This document shows, piece by piece, positions 12,101-58,260 of a stretch of 64,000 bases of DNA; position 1 is the stretch's first letter; each line of letters starts with the position of its first letter. The notes under the pieces are model-generated. The model saw nothing but the letters and a program-made list of their open reading frames with translations. It did not search any database and was not told where the DNA came from. Source of the stretch: Hetaerina americana (lineage: Eukaryota; Arthropoda; Insecta; Odonata; Calopterygidae); NCBI GenBank assembly GCA_022747635.1, contig JAKTNV010000041.1, positions 495,001-559,000 of the forward strand. Reading direction: 5' to 3'. A program made the translations under genes and the position numbers.

Positions 12101-13710
12101 CTCGCACTATTCCTATACCACGATCATCTGAAGCATTAAGTTCCAAAACCTGTAATAAACAAGGCTAAGGGCAATAAATAATGCTACCGCGGTGGTCATC
12201 TCAGAAAAACATTGGAAAGATTTTTACAGACAGCGATAGGACAGAAGACACTGAAGAAGACCAATTTAGTTAAAAACAGGTATTTGGAATGTTATGACAA
12301 TGTTGAAGACAGAAAAGTTAGAAAATATAGAGCAAGAGATGGAACGGGGAAGTATAGATATTTTAGGTCTATGCAAGGTCAAATGAAAGGATGGTGGGGA
12401 TGATCAGAGTAATATACAGCAGAGGGAACAAGAGCCAGGGAGGGGTTGCCGTAATATTGCTTAATAAGGTAAGACGAATGTAGTCAACATAGAGCAAGCA
12501 ACAGATTCAAAATATTACTTGTAGAGATTAAAGCAAAACAGAAATAAAATAAGATATAAAAGAAAATGTAAATAGCCTCTTGATAAGATCAACTGCATAA
12601 AATTACAAAACCAGACACAACTTGCAATGAATTATCATATTTTAATTTAGCTAATAAACAGGGTTCTTTGAAATGTATCACTTACTTAACAACCATGTTT
12701 TGCATAAAGCACTAATATTTCATCATTTGAAACAAAAACTGTACTACTGCTATTAACCGAACTTTTGTTACTCAACCAATGAATTTCTTGAGACTGGCAC
12801 TGTGAATTGGCATTTAAGTAATACGTTCATGAATATGTTAATGGTTACTCTAACATTTTTGTTCCGAGTATTATTACTGTTCTGCGGTATCTGTTTTGGT
12901 TCGTGACCAAGTAATGAAAACTAAAGACATCGATTAAAAAATAGAGTAGATATTAAATATATTACCATTCTACTAGGTTTTTTACTCACCATAGAGTTTA
13001 GCTTACTGGGAGAATACATCTTTTTGGCACACGCCAATATGGTAGAGGTCTTCCCCGTGCCCGGAGGGCCGTAAAAAAGTAGGTGTGGTAATTGCTCATC
13101 ATTCATAAATTTGTCCACTATAACAAGAATATACCAATTTGATTTCCATAACTTTGACAACGGCTACAGGCAGCTACGATGTAAATAAATACGTACGTGT
13201 TCGCACAACATCAGCATGCGATATCAGCTCATCTAGTCCCTTGGGACGATACTTTTCTACCCTTTCATGAAAACGTGAATATAACTATTAGTTAAGGCTT
13301 TAAAATGTTTCAATACGTATAGCTTTCGAATCAAAAATGCAAATAACGCCTAAAAATCTGCTATTTTATACGTAAATTTTGGAATATTCAGGCGCGATAT
13401 GGTTACAGAGAAATATAACAAAAAAAAAATGTACTTTTTCCACTTCACTATGTTCATCATCCAAAACAATTTACTAACTTTAGAAAGACGATTGAAATTA
13501 TTTCACTAAAACTTCAAAAATGGCACTGTTTTTAAACACTATAGGATGATTTTTTTCACTAAGTTGAATTCACGATATAATTTTACTTACAGATTAATTA
13601 ACCTTTCAAGGCAATAAACAAGCAAAGAAAACCTCAGCATCACATAAAGTAAAGACAACATGGAACTCTTACCAAGGCAGATTGGTTTTGGCTGTTTCCA
13701 GTTCGGGCAT
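1..13710 (-). CDS. RFC5: Replication factor C subunit 5 (six exons, 3' part outside window)
   Basis: Small AAA+ subunit of the RFC clamp loader, which opens and loads PCNA at primer-template junctions in the nucleus. Reading the minus strand, six exons join in phase (38+65+128+163+160+120 nt) into about 224 codons. The start [13 protein letters not shown] leads into [15 protein letters not shown], the conserved RFC N-terminus. Walker A GPPGTGKT is near residues 51-58, LNASDDRG near 81-88, Walker B DEAD near 116-119 and the SRC arginine-finger motif near 158-160. The form DEADAM and the stretch CTRFRFAPL point to RFC5 rather than RFC2 or RFC4. The family is usually 330-340 residues, so roughly the last third lies left of position 1. 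Intron 4 is 11.6 kb and full of transposons; the other introns are short. No break is visible in the coding exons. Exon joins were inferred by eye from GT/AG sites and protein similarity. Confidence 0.95.
220..379 (-). CDS. RFC5: RFC5 exon 5
   Basis: Bounded by TTTCAG upstream and GTAGGT downstream. It encodes [20 protein letters not shown] and then [13 protein letters not shown], carrying the SRC motif that contacts ATP bound to the neighbouring clamp-loader subunit. Phase fits both flanking exons. Confidence 0.95.
1117..1454 (+). repeat. SINE family B, copy 1, with imperfect target-site duplication
   Basis: The body, about 1129-1442, starts GGCGATCGGGATGGTGCAC and ends in a TACTACTAC tail. 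It matches the reverse complement of 23,933-24,251 along its whole length. The flanks CCAGGGCTTGTA (1117-1128) and CCAAGGCCTGTA (1443-1454) look like a 12-bp target-site duplication with two differences. The head has a tRNA-like look with a B-box-like GGTTCAAATC, so it is inferred to be a tRNA-derived SINE. It codes for nothing. Confidence 0.75.
3767..3911. repeat. Foldback insert flanked by 14-bp direct repeats
   Basis: CTAATGGCATCATT is present exactly at 3767-3780 and 3898-3911 and encloses a 117-bp insert. Inside are perfect 22-bp inverted arms, 3820-3841 and 3876-3897, containing AAAAACCCAAAGC and its complement, with weaker pairing extending inward. The direct repeats look like a target-site duplication of a small foldback or MITE-like insertion. 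No family is recognised. Confidence 0.7.
4359..4926 (-). mobile_element. Decayed Tc1/mariner-type relic, internally deleted
   Basis: Imperfect terminal inverted repeats lie at 4359-4379 and 4906-4926 (core GTTTGTATAA). Between them the minus strand reads a fragment resembling the mariner helix-turn-helix linker ([11 protein letters not shown]) and then [12 protein letters not shown], the motif around the last catalytic Asp of mariner transposases. Further pieces ([12 protein letters not shown]) match the C-terminus. The central catalytic part is missing and stops interrupt the frame, so the copy is dead. A similar end sequence recurs at 39,772-39,800. Confidence 0.7.
6197..7644 (-). mobile_element. 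piggyBac-like element with TTAA target duplication
   Basis: TTAA at 6197-6200 and 7641-7644 flank an element of 1440 bp. The ends are CCCTTTGCACTCGGGTG and, in reverse complement, CCTTTTGCACTCGGATG, terminal repeats matching at 15 of 17 positions. Next to the right end lies a 21-bp subterminal inverted repeat (7562-7582 and 7606-7626, one mismatch), a layout typical of piggyBac. A transposase C-terminal remnant lies inside on the minus strand. The element sits in the mariner relic and is therefore younger than it. Confidence 0.9.
6492..6872 (-). pseudogene. piggyBac transposase C-terminal remnant
   Basis: A 126-codon open frame on the minus strand. It contains [20 protein letters not shown] and [19 protein letters not shown] followed by ILYKE, which match the last helical part of piggyBac-type DDE transposases. 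It ends in a short Cys-containing tail ([11 protein letters not shown]) like the start of the C-terminal Zn-binding domain. The catalytic Asp region is absent, since the element is far shorter than a full piggyBac. It is a non-functional remnant. Confidence 0.85.
8782..8895. repeat. 47-bp perfect inverted repeat at the 5' end of the Penelope-like element
   Basis: Positions 8782-8828 are the exact reverse complement of 8849-8895, with a 20-bp spacer. The right arm is already inside the PLE reading frame (encoding [16 protein letters not shown]), so the left arm is an inverted duplicate of the 5' end of the inserted copy. 5' truncation together with a short inverted copy of the element's own end is a known feature of PLE insertions. 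Confidence 0.9.
8849..10570 (+). CDS. Penelope-like element reverse transcriptase with GIY-YIG endonuclease
   Basis: The frame is open from the inverted-repeat junction at 8849 to the stop at 10570. The first ATG, at 8867, gives 567 codons, but the true start has probably been lost by 5' truncation. It begins in the conserved [11 protein letters not shown] block. Residues counted from 8867: RT motif A FDVVNLF near 155, motif [18 protein letters not shown], motif C YVDD at 254-257, then a linker and a GIY-YIG nuclease with GIY at 456-458 and YIG at 469-471 ([20 protein letters not shown]). RT plus C-terminal GIY-YIG defines canonical PLEs. There is no internal stop or frameshift, which suggests recent insertion. 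It lies in RFC5 intron 4, antisense to the gene. Confidence 0.95.
   Translation, partial: SSIQKRLRENNLIIEKADKGNAMAVMKREDYTDKCYDFIKNNKIVKLSSDPTKKFQEIVKKIAFLHSNFSEVQRNLQSNYYESKSSQLFRLPKLHKVNIPIRPVFSSVNSPSRKLAAVLNSRFRELTNFQPRYGVKNTVAFCEQLSKIKPPTTKYFLVSFDVVNLFTNIPAMEAVNVAKKVLSNTVTDTNVVSDLVTLAKVCVEQNYFKFNGDYFRQTEGLAMGSPLSPLLADLFMDEFEQKLFMNSSVNTKNIYFWVRYVDDIFAKWTGTERQLHSLLSVLNSQCNNMKFTCEKENEGKLSFLDVTVTKREKGFEFQLYCKTTTADHVIPADSHHHISQKLSTFHFLLNRLLNIPLSIGKFNEVLVTIKSIATTNGYSEKMVDKVLGKKRSIRAQRLLYNSGKTIKEKLKWVKLPYYGVPSEKISKLFPKDKFRIAFYNKQNLKMFINKTKDKVEPLENSGIYEMVCGDCSARYIGQSGRAVRTRMEEHKRCYKKCNLAQSHFAKHLWEENHTSDFIPKILHREEKGRRMDKKEELEIRRTMKKHPLLNDILFENASPLLEASLAITEKQNL
10571..10843 (+). other. PLE 3' untranslated region, C-rich
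   Basis: After the PLE stop the sequence becomes strongly C-rich with runs of C and CCCCT, then a short TATATATA at about 10,814. The second PLE at 25.6-26.6 kb has the same order on its own strand: stop, C-rich tract, TATATATA, hairpin motif. This supports reading it as the element's own 3' region. Confidence 0.7.
10844..10883 (+). ncRNA. Hammerhead-ribozyme-like fold at the PLE 3' end
   Basis: The sequence folds as: stem I GTAC (10844-10847), core CTGAGGA plus one extra U, stem II GACGC with loop CGTA and GCGTC (10856-10869), core GAA, stem III AC-TA-GT (10873-10878), C at 10879 in a GUC context, then GTAC (10880-10883) closing stem I. This is the order of a minimal type I hammerhead. Such motifs are known from PLEs. 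The one extra base before stem II is unusual for a strict consensus. Self-cleavage is inferred from the fold only. Confidence 0.55.
10884..10985 (+). mobile_element. PLE terminal segment after the ribozyme-like motif
   Basis: After CTGAAATAAAG comes CTTTTTCATTTATTAAAATG and CTTCCACAAAGTTGAGGCTG. A related block follows similar hairpins at 56,390 and 62,810 and occurs alone at 39,010, so it appears to be a conserved terminal piece of several PLE copies, perhaps the start of the pseudo-LTR repeat. Confidence 0.5.
11010..11668 (+). pseudogene. RTE-type non-LTR retrotransposon, 3' fragment A
   Basis: The plus strand reads a broken C-terminal RT region ([20 protein letters not shown], then [14 protein letters not shown]). 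It ends in the family's 3' tail CCAAAAACCTACCTTAACC followed by GGTAGATT. It corresponds to the last 640 bp of the copy at 43,978-47,020. Many stops; it follows the PLE tail directly. Confidence 0.85.
11676..11952 (-). repeat. SINE family A, copy 1, beside RFC5 exon 4
   Basis: On the minus strand the head reads GGGTCGCGGTAGTCCAGTGG, whose TAGTCCAGTGG fits an RNA polymerase III A box. The B-box position is degenerate here (GGTTTTATTCCC) but reads GGTTCGATTCC in the copy at 35,137-35,232. The body (CTGGGCACCTGCAGCTCCAC) recurs at 33.4, 34.7, 35.1 and 59.0 kb. It is tRNA-derived and ends 29 bp from the RFC5 exon 4 donor. It was duplicated together with part of that exon at 34.7-35.2 kb. Confidence 0.85.
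11987..12149 (-). CDS. RFC5: RFC5 exon 4 (Walker B)
   Basis: Acceptor TTACAG, donor GTAAGT. It encodes [20 protein letters not shown] and then [19 protein letters not shown], carrying Walker B (DEAD). It starts in phase 0 and ends with one base of a split Ile codon. The last 90 nt are duplicated at 35,050-35,139. Confidence 0.96.
12195..12545 (+). pseudogene. RTE-type retrotransposon 5' relic (intron 3 of RFC5)
   Basis: A degraded copy of the RTE endonuclease start, seen as GAAGAAGACCAATTTAGTTA, AGATATTTTAGGTCTATGCA and ACATAGAGCAAGCAACAG, in the same order as in the copies at 38.4 and 44.2 kb. Stops in all frames. I see nothing in the rest of the intron, 12,546-12,989. Confidence 0.8.
12990..13117 (-). 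CDS. RFC5: RFC5 exon 3 (Walker A)
   Basis: Acceptor TTATAG, donor GTGAGT after an ATG codon in phase 0. It encodes [20 protein letters not shown] and then [20 protein letters not shown], containing the P-loop that binds ATP. Confidence 0.96.
13197..13261 (-). CDS. RFC5: RFC5 exon 2
   Basis: Encodes [20 protein letters not shown], the classic RFC N-terminal box. The acceptor is after AAAG at 13,262. The donor is taken as GTACGT at 13,196, which gives a Leu codon across the junction and keeps frame. Confidence 0.93.
13673..13710 (-). CDS. RFC5: RFC5 exon 1, start codon
   Basis: ATG at 13,710-13,708 begins [13 protein letters not shown], and the exon ends TG before the donor GTAAGA; with the G opening exon 2 this makes the conserved Trp. 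No upstream in-frame ATG close by competes. Confidence 0.92.
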
Positions 13711-13910
13711 TTTTACTCAGCTAAAAGAAACTGCCTGTACGTCACCAACACAACATCACCTATGACCAAACCAACCACCGGAAAACGGTTTGCCGCCACA
13801 ATCTGAAGACACGCAGGGCTTCCTTCATCTGAAAACTACCCATTTCCCCCTATAGATGTCGGGGCTATCTGCTATCTCATAGGTCGATATGCCTATGATT
13901 GGTGAAGTAG
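13711..13910 (-). promoter_or_regulatory. Likely RFC5 5' UTR and promoter region
   Basis: This is the 200 bp upstream of the RFC5 start. On the gene strand there is a CCAAT box (complement of 13,898-13,902) and a nearby TATCGACC, slightly like the DREF-bound element of insect replication genes. No TATA box. The assignment is by position and weak motifs only. I see nothing further in 13,911-14,341. Confidence 0.3.
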
Positions 13911-14341
13911 AGAGAGGCAGTTTCAAATTTGATTTACCAACAATTATTGAGCAATAGAATTACTCTTTACCATGTTACCTATCACAAAAGTAATTGTTAG
14001 GCATACAAATTTTTTAAATATTGTTAATAATATTCATCCGCATGTGTATTCCGACCTATTCAGGGTTAGCACTGGTTACATTGGGCTGTTGACGTTCTGC
14101 TAAAGATCTACTGCTATAATGTACAACGTCGAAGTTCTGTAAAGGATGGATAAAACTGCATTTTTGGTGTTTATTTCTTCAGATAATATTTTTGTGACCT
14201 GTATATATTTTGCGGCATTATATTTTCCTAATTTACTGATGAATTCGTTTCAAACAGCTTCATGAGTCAAGGTAACCTTTACTTATTTGTATTTGCTATA
14301 AATACCAATATTAAAATATATATATATATTTTTTTTTAAGT

Positions 14342-15124
14342 TAATCTACCGGTTAAGGTAGGTTTTTGGATGGACACAACTACCAAAAAATATTTTATTA
14401 CTCCTAACAAAACACAAAATCCATCATCCTACTCTATATCAGGTCCCTCTTCATCTCTGAGTACTTTCTTCCTCCCTTCATCCCGTCCAACATCCCTATC
14501 CTGTTCCTTCCCTTTCCTCTTTTGCCCAACATTCTACCCTCTATCACAGTCTTCAACATCCCACTGCCGGTCAATACACCCTTCATCCACTTTTCCCGCC
14601 TCCATAGGATTGCTCTCAACAAACCCTCCTCTTCGCCCACCATACCAAGTACTTCCTCATTTGTTTTCTTCTCTGTCCATTTCACCTTCTCCATTCTTCT
14701 CCACACCCACATTTCAAAAGCCTCCAGTCTACGTCTATCCTCCTGCTTCAATGACCACGTTTCCACACCATACATAGCTACGCTCCATATCAAAGTTTTT
14801 ACGAGTCTTTTCTTAACATCCTTACTCAAAGTCCCTGTCATCAACTCCCTCCTGCTTGTGAAAGCCTCTTTGCCTAGCGCAATTCTTCTCTGTACGTCCC
14901 TACTACTTTGACCAACACGGTCAAAGTAGTAGGGACGTAAGGAGAAGAATTGCGCTAGGCGAAGAGGCTTTCACAAGGAGGAGGGAGTTGATGACAGGGA
15001 CTTTGAGTAAGGATGTTAAGAAAAGACTAGTAAAAACTTTGATATGGAGCGTAGCTATGTACGGTGCGGAAACGTGGTCATTGAAGCAGGAGGATAGGTG
15101 TAGACTGGAGGTTTTTGAAATATG
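14342..15124. mobile_element. Inverted pair of RTE 3' fragments forming a 206-bp palindrome
   Basis: From 14,342 the minus strand carries an RTE C-terminal RT fragment starting at the family's 3' tail (GTAATCTACCGGTTAAGG form). At 14,913 it stops and, after a 5-bp spacer, the same sequence runs back on the plus strand from 14,919 to about 15,124. The arms (14,708-14,913 and 14,919-15,124) differ at only a few positions. The plus part is cut by the TA array at 15,136. The encoded stretch includes [15 protein letters not shown] and [10 protein letters not shown] in both arms. Confidence 0.9.
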
Positions 15125-15132
15125 GATAAATG

Positions 15133-15135
<3 letters not shown>

Positions 15136-15220
<85 letters not shown>
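15136..15220. repeat. (TA)n microsatellite
   Basis: About 85 bp of uninterrupted TA next to an RTE fragment, as is common for RTE 3' tails. I see nothing I can support in 15,221-16,357. Confidence 0.95.
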
Positions 15221-15222
<2 letters not shown>

Positions 15223-16357
15223 TAGGTATGATGAGGTGAGAGAGACGTGCTGAATGATCGGGTTTAATCTATTGATACTCATGGCACACTGGGAAATATC
15301 TCTACCTGCCAAAATTCAATTAGAGTTTAGCTCAATCTCTTGATTTTGACCAAGGGTGTCCAATATATCCCCATCTATGCCAAAAAAGTTGAAAGGTGAC
15401 AATTGTTTAATATAAAAAAGAGCGGATGTCATTATAATATCAAAAATCATGCATCAATACACTTACCCCCTTTCAACATATGATTAATTTTTTTTGATAC
15501 CTTTGAATTGCAGAACTTTTATTGGCATATTTTTCAACACTTCTATTAATATCCTAACCATATGCATAATGAATCCTCACATTGCCATTGTAGGTAACTG
15601 GAACAAGTGAAGAGGCTGCTCTTTTCAAGTTTCAAGCTCACAAAAACAGATGCATTTATTTTTGGAGTAAAAGAGAATGATTGATATTGCTTGCAGTGTT
15701 CCCTATCAAAAACAAGGTTGACTTCTCAGAGTCTTTTTTCAAATTTTCTGGGTTCTAGCTGCCTCAAAGGTTTTTTTTAAACATTATGTCAAATGTGACA
15801 AATTTACTTATCTGCTCAGCAAACTTATATGAACCAGGCTCAATGTATACACTGTTGTTTTAATTTAGGTAGGTGCCTAATGACTAAAATAAATAAAATC
15901 AATAGTAAGTAACTAGTTCTAATGATAAATAATTGATTAGTTCCAATTTATCAAAAAATGCAAATTTATTTCATCCAAATATTCCCTTTTTCATGATATG
16001 CATTTCCTTATTTCAGTAATTCTGTACACTAATCATGGATTCTAATTGGGTGTTTCTACTATTTTTGTGAGCATATAAATTGCAGTTTAAACATAGGTCA
16101 CAGCAGTTATATTCCCCATAATTCCTTACTCCCAAGGGTGGCTACCATTATTACCTTGGCTCATTATTGCTCGCAAGACTTGTGCTCGATGCACCAAGCC
16201 CCTCTTGCTTATACAAAATATCTCCCACTAGTGTTTGTTAATTGAAATGCTACCTTCAAAGGAATCAACTCAGAAAATATTGCAACATGTTTCTAGTTGC
16301 CATACCTACTAAAATATATTTGGGATGTGGTGCTGCTGCAAATCATAATGCGCTGGC

Positions 16358-17216
<859 letters not shown>

Positions 17217-17265
17217 TATATATGTTGATTACAGGGTTTATGGCTATATATATATATATATATAT

Positions 17266-19165
17266 GGACGGAAGGATAGCGGGGATTACTGGAGTGATAC
17301 TTATAGAATAATATACAGCGGCGGGGACAAGGGCCAACAAGGGCAAAGGATTAAATGAAGAGGTAGGAAGAAGCATAGTCAACATAGAACAGGTAACGGA
17401 TAGAATATCAATAGTGGAGATAAAAGCACAACCGACGAACTTAGTTATTATTCAGGTATACATGCCACCGAGCAACCATAAGGAAGAAGAGGTCGATAGG
17501 ATATACGATCAGTTAGAGGACACGATCGCGTGTGTTCCTGCAGGGAAACATTTGATAGCGATGGGAGATTGGAATGCGACGGTAGGCGAAGGAAGAGATG
17601 GTGATGAGGTGGGGGACTACGGTTTAGGCACGAGGAATGACCGCGGGGAGAAAGCAGTTTAGTTCTGCACGAGACAGGGGTTAGTCATCACCAACACTTG
17701 GTTTAGACACCACAAAAGACGCAGATATACATGGAAAATGCCAGGTGACTCAGAAAGTTATCAGCTAGATTATATTCTGGTTAGACTCAGGTTAAGGAAC
17801 AGTGTGATAAATTCCCACAGCTTCCCGGGAGCGGATGCAGACTCTGACCACAATTTAGTTGTTATGAAATGTAGCATTCGTTTCAGAAAGATAAGGCAGG
17901 GGCGGCGAGTTAGAAAATGGAATGTAGAAGCATTAAATGGTTTGAAAAGGAAGGAATATAAACAGGCGGTAGAGGAAATCATGGAGGATGGTAAAGAGCT
18001 AAGTACTATCGAAGAAAAATGGGAAAGTATCAAGAAAAGGTTATCGAAAGCTGCAAAAGACACTATTGGAACCGTTAACGCTAAAAGGACTAGAAAAACA
18101 TGGATCACGGATGAGATGATTACAAAGATGGATGAGAGGAGAAAATGGAAGAATGTAAACACAGAGTTAGGGAAAATGAAGTACAAAGAGTTGAACAATA
18201 AATTGAGGCGGGCAACAAATAAAGCAAAAGAACTGTACAGCAGAGTTAAATCTTTATCGGGAAGTAAGAAAGGAAGATCTATGCTAACAGTTAGAGATAA
18301 GGCGGGTAAGATAATAGTTGACACAGGAAAGATCCAAGGGAGATGGAAGGGATATATAAAAGAACTATATAGTAAAGAACTTAGACCAACAAAGTTAGAC
18401 ATAGAAAAGGAACATGACGTAGAGAAAGATAGCTTAGGTCCAGGCATACTAGACAATGAGATAGAAAGGGCATTAAGGGAGATGAAACTAAATAAGGCCG
18501 TGGGGGTGGATAACATTCCTGCGGAACTACTGAAATGTTTAGGAAAATGTAGGAGGAAGAGGCTATATGGGCTGATTCGTAGTATCTATGAAGAAGGAAT
18601 CTGGCCGGAAGACTTTGTGAGATCAGTGTTAGTTACTATTCCGAAAAAGGTAAAGGCTACATCATGTGAGGACTACAGGACAATAAGTTTGATTTCCCAG
18701 GTAGTTAAAGTTGTTCTCAGGATCATAAACAAAAGGATATAGAGGCGGGCAAATGATTACTTAGGGGATGATCAGTTTGGGTTTAGGAAGGGGAGAGGTA
18801 CACGTGATGCCATTGCAGTAATGAGATCACTAATCGAGAGGATTATGGAATACAATCAAGTCGTGTTTGCCTATATCGCAGATTTCGAAGAGGCGTTTGA
18901 TAGAGTGGGATTAGGAAAAACTAATGAGTATATTGCAGAAAATAGGAATAGATTGGAGGGAAAGGAGGCTAATCCGCAACCTGTACATGTCTCAGACTGC
19001 TCAGTTGTGGGTGGGGAACGGGGAGTCCGGATGGGCAGTGTTAGGAAGAGGTGTAAGGCGGGGTTGCCCATTATCACCGTTGGTGTTCAACCTGTATGCA
19101 GAGGAAATGATTAAAGAGGCATGGGAAGAGCTGGTAGATTACCTAATAATTATAAAATAATAACT
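17266..19165 (+). pseudogene. RTE-type retrotransposon copy C, both ends reduced
   Basis: Starts inside the APE endonuclease domain (GGATAGCGGGGATTACTGG) next to a TA array. It reads TNLVIIQVYMPPSNHKEEEV and MGDWNATVGEGRDGDEVGDY, then LDYILVRLRLRNSVINS and the RT palm (VGVDNIPAELLKCLGKC, DYRTISLISQVVKVV, FGFRKGRGTRDA). Stops occur near 17,660 and 18,740 and a frameshift near 18,910. After EAWEEL the sequence jumps straight to the family's terminal GTAGATTACCTAATAATT, so about 900 bp encoding the RT C-terminus are missing. A 60-bp in-frame deletion relative to copy F is also present near 18,230. Confidence 0.92.
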
Positions 19166-19746
19166 TACACGCTGTTGTAAATTACAGATATTAATATTGA
19201 TTTGTTTAGTTTCATGTAGCCATAAAGTGAAGTAACTCACTATATGAAGAAGATAGAGGCTCGCAAATTGTGAGACTGCTAAAGTAATGTGGCTCAGAAA
19301 TTTTTCCACATATTTCATAGTCTCCGAATCTTGCCCCAAGCAACTTTTCTTATTCCCGCTACTCAAAAACTCATAGTAGGGTCGGGGATTGGCCAACACA
19401 AATAACGTCATTCAGGAGGCAGAGCAATTGGGATTCAGTTTGCACAAAGTTTGTGACATTGCAATCTGCTGAGTTTTACAATGATGGCCTTGGAAAGGTC
19501 ATGAAGCGCTAGGAGAAATGCTCAACTCTGGATAGTGACTATGTAGACAAACAAGTCTTAAGAATAACAAATGAAAATGAAGTGCCTCTAACAATTATTT
19601 TTTCAGGCATTCATGATTAAAACTTTAGGTTACCCCCTTGTATTGTACAAGCATTGTGGCATTTGGAATTTTAAACAGCCAAAGCAAAATACCATAGCCA
19701 CCATCATTAGAAAATGCACATAAACAATAGAAAACTAAATAATTGA
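19166..19746. other. Unassigned intergenic stretch
   Basis: AT-rich sequence between the RTE copy and mariner copy 2. I see no coding potential or repeat I can support. Confidence 0.6.
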
Positions 19747-19748
19747 TA

Positions 19749-20501
19749 CGAGGGTCATCCGGAAAGTAGTACCCGTTCGTGCCGCATGAAGTGCTGACGA
19801 CGCGAGTAGCCGCTGGACGAGGTCAGATAGCTTCAGTGGCTTGTCTGCCTTCTCTGAGCCAAGTTGCGTGACGCTAGCATTGCCTGTGTTGTTTCTGTGA
19901 TTGTTTACAATGTTTAAAAAAATTGAGAACGCCGCCAGTTGTGAAGTGAGGGCAGTGATTAAATTCCTCAATGCAAGAAACGTTCGCCCATGTGATATTC
20001 ATCGCCAATTAAAGGAGGTGTATGGAGACAATGTAATGGACGAGTCGTCTGTTCGGCGGTGGTGTCGCAACTTCAACATGGGGAGGGGGAACACACACGA
20101 CGATGAGCGTTCGGGGAGACCGTCTGTCATTACAGACCAACTGGTGAGCTCAGTTGACGAATTCGTGAGGAACGATCGGCGCGTCACAATTGATGACATC
20201 TGTGAGCATTTTCCCAATGTTTCTCGAACAATTGTTCATGAAATTGTTAAACACCATCTGCATTATGCAAAAATTTGTGCAAGATGGGTCCCTCGCGTAT
20301 CTCAATGAGCTGGCGGCGAAGGACTATGCAGCAGGAATACAGAAACTTGTCACACGTTATGACAAATGCCTTAATTTGCTTGGAGATTATGTTGAGAAGT
20401 AGTTTAAAGTATCCTCTTTCAAATAAAATTTTTTATGTTTGTTAATATTTACTTTTGTGTCTTTATTTCACGAACGGGTACTACTTTCCGGATGACCCTC
20501 G
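19749..20501 (+). mobile_element. Internally deleted mariner element, copy 2
   Basis: Same 753-bp element as at 16,464-17,216 in opposite orientation, flanked on both sides by TA, the expected mariner target duplication. The predicted 135-residue N-terminal transposase fragment (19,901-20,308) is the same in both copies, as are the stretches I compared directly. Same loss of the catalytic core. The near identity says the two insertions are recent or homogenised. Confidence 0.95.
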
Positions 20502-20503
20502 TA

Positions 20504-22067
20504 TTTTAATTTTTATATTTCTCAAGTAAATTAAAAATGACAAAATAATGTGTGTTGATAAGGAAGGGTGGCAATTATGATGAAAATATTTGATGAAACT
20601 TGTTATGGTCTACAGCAAAACTTGAAATGTAGAAAAACCTGGCATTTAATAAAAATATCAACAAATGAGACCTTCCTCGTGGTCCATATCAAGGGCAGGT
20701 TACTGTGCTTGAGAGCAGTAATGAATTATTTCATCTCTTCCCAAATCCTTTAGCTGCCATACCCCTGTCATCACCACTCTTTTCAAGTGATATCAGGATA
20801 ACTGCTCCAAGCATGAGCCATTCTAATTAAGCATAGAGGTACATACATTTAATCAATTAATAATTACTCTGACATGGTATTCTTCTGTTTTCATTCTCAT
20901 CATCAGTTTTCATTTAAAGCTGAATATTTTTATTGAGTGATTCAAGGGCAAAATACATGAAACATCATGTGTTTACAAGCAAAATACTGATGCATGACTT
21001 CAATTAAAACATTTTCATTGTTAAATACAGTTGAAATTTTTGTGAACAACTAACAACTTGGAAATATTTCTTCACATGAACCACCAAAATCCATACAAAA
21101 ATTTAATTTTATGATAAGAACAACTTAAATTTTGCTGGAATCACCTCTAACAACCACCAACCTTGTGATGACATTAGTTATCCATACGTAGCGTATCAAT
21201 AGTGTCCTCAGCTACTTGCAATCCATTTTTTCTGATTTGCAGTAGAGTACTTTTGAAATGCTCACATTTCCTCCTCAAATTGTACCTCTAAATTAGCAGT
21301 TAGTAACCTGAATTATAATTTTACCATATAGAAATAAAAATATCCCTATGAAATATTTCTTGCACATTCTCAGAGAATTAAAGAAAAATAAAATATTTAT
21401 GACTCTCTAATGTGCATGTAATCACTTCTGACCACACATGCATCTATTGGATTATGCTGTAGATGTATTAGTTAAAAAAAATTTACAAATACTTTAGCAA
21501 CATAGGAACTTCCCTCTCTTGTATGCAATAACAACTGCATACATAAAAATTAACTTACATAAGGTATTGCTTCATTTTAGTTATGTAAAATTTCAACAAA
21601 ATACATTGGAAATTCACAGCGGGAAAATTCCTCCATAACATTGTGGAGAGAACTTCTCACTGAATGATGCCTTTGGGTAAATTATTACAAACTCTCCTGG
21701 GTTAACAATGGATCACCATGAAATGAGTCTTTCATATGAGAGACAGACACACTGGTGATAAAAGGCACCTAAAATGGGTTTTGACAGGGCAAGATATCCC
21801 CGAAGCTAAAGGGATGAGTCACAGGGCCCAGTGGCCAAGTACTTGCACACATTGAATGTATTACTAGTCATATAATTAGGGAGTGCCCAGCACTTTGTGC
21901 GGGGCCATCATTTCCAGAGCAGTGAATGCATCTCTACCATATTATCTCTGTGCTGGCAGTTCACTTCTTCCACTTGCTGGAGGTTTGAAGGGTGCTTGCA
22001 GGAGGGAGGGAGGGTGGGGGCGGACAGATATTGCATGCAATTAAATATATGAGGCTCCTTTATCACA
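20504..22067. other. Sequence downstream of the carboxypeptidase terminal exon
   Basis: AT-rich with no reading frame of note. On the minus strand an AATAAA (20,929-20,934) is a possible polyadenylation signal for the 22,068 terminal exon, more than 1 kb downstream of the stop. Nothing else supported. Confidence 0.3.
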
Positions 22068-58260
<36,193 letters not shown>

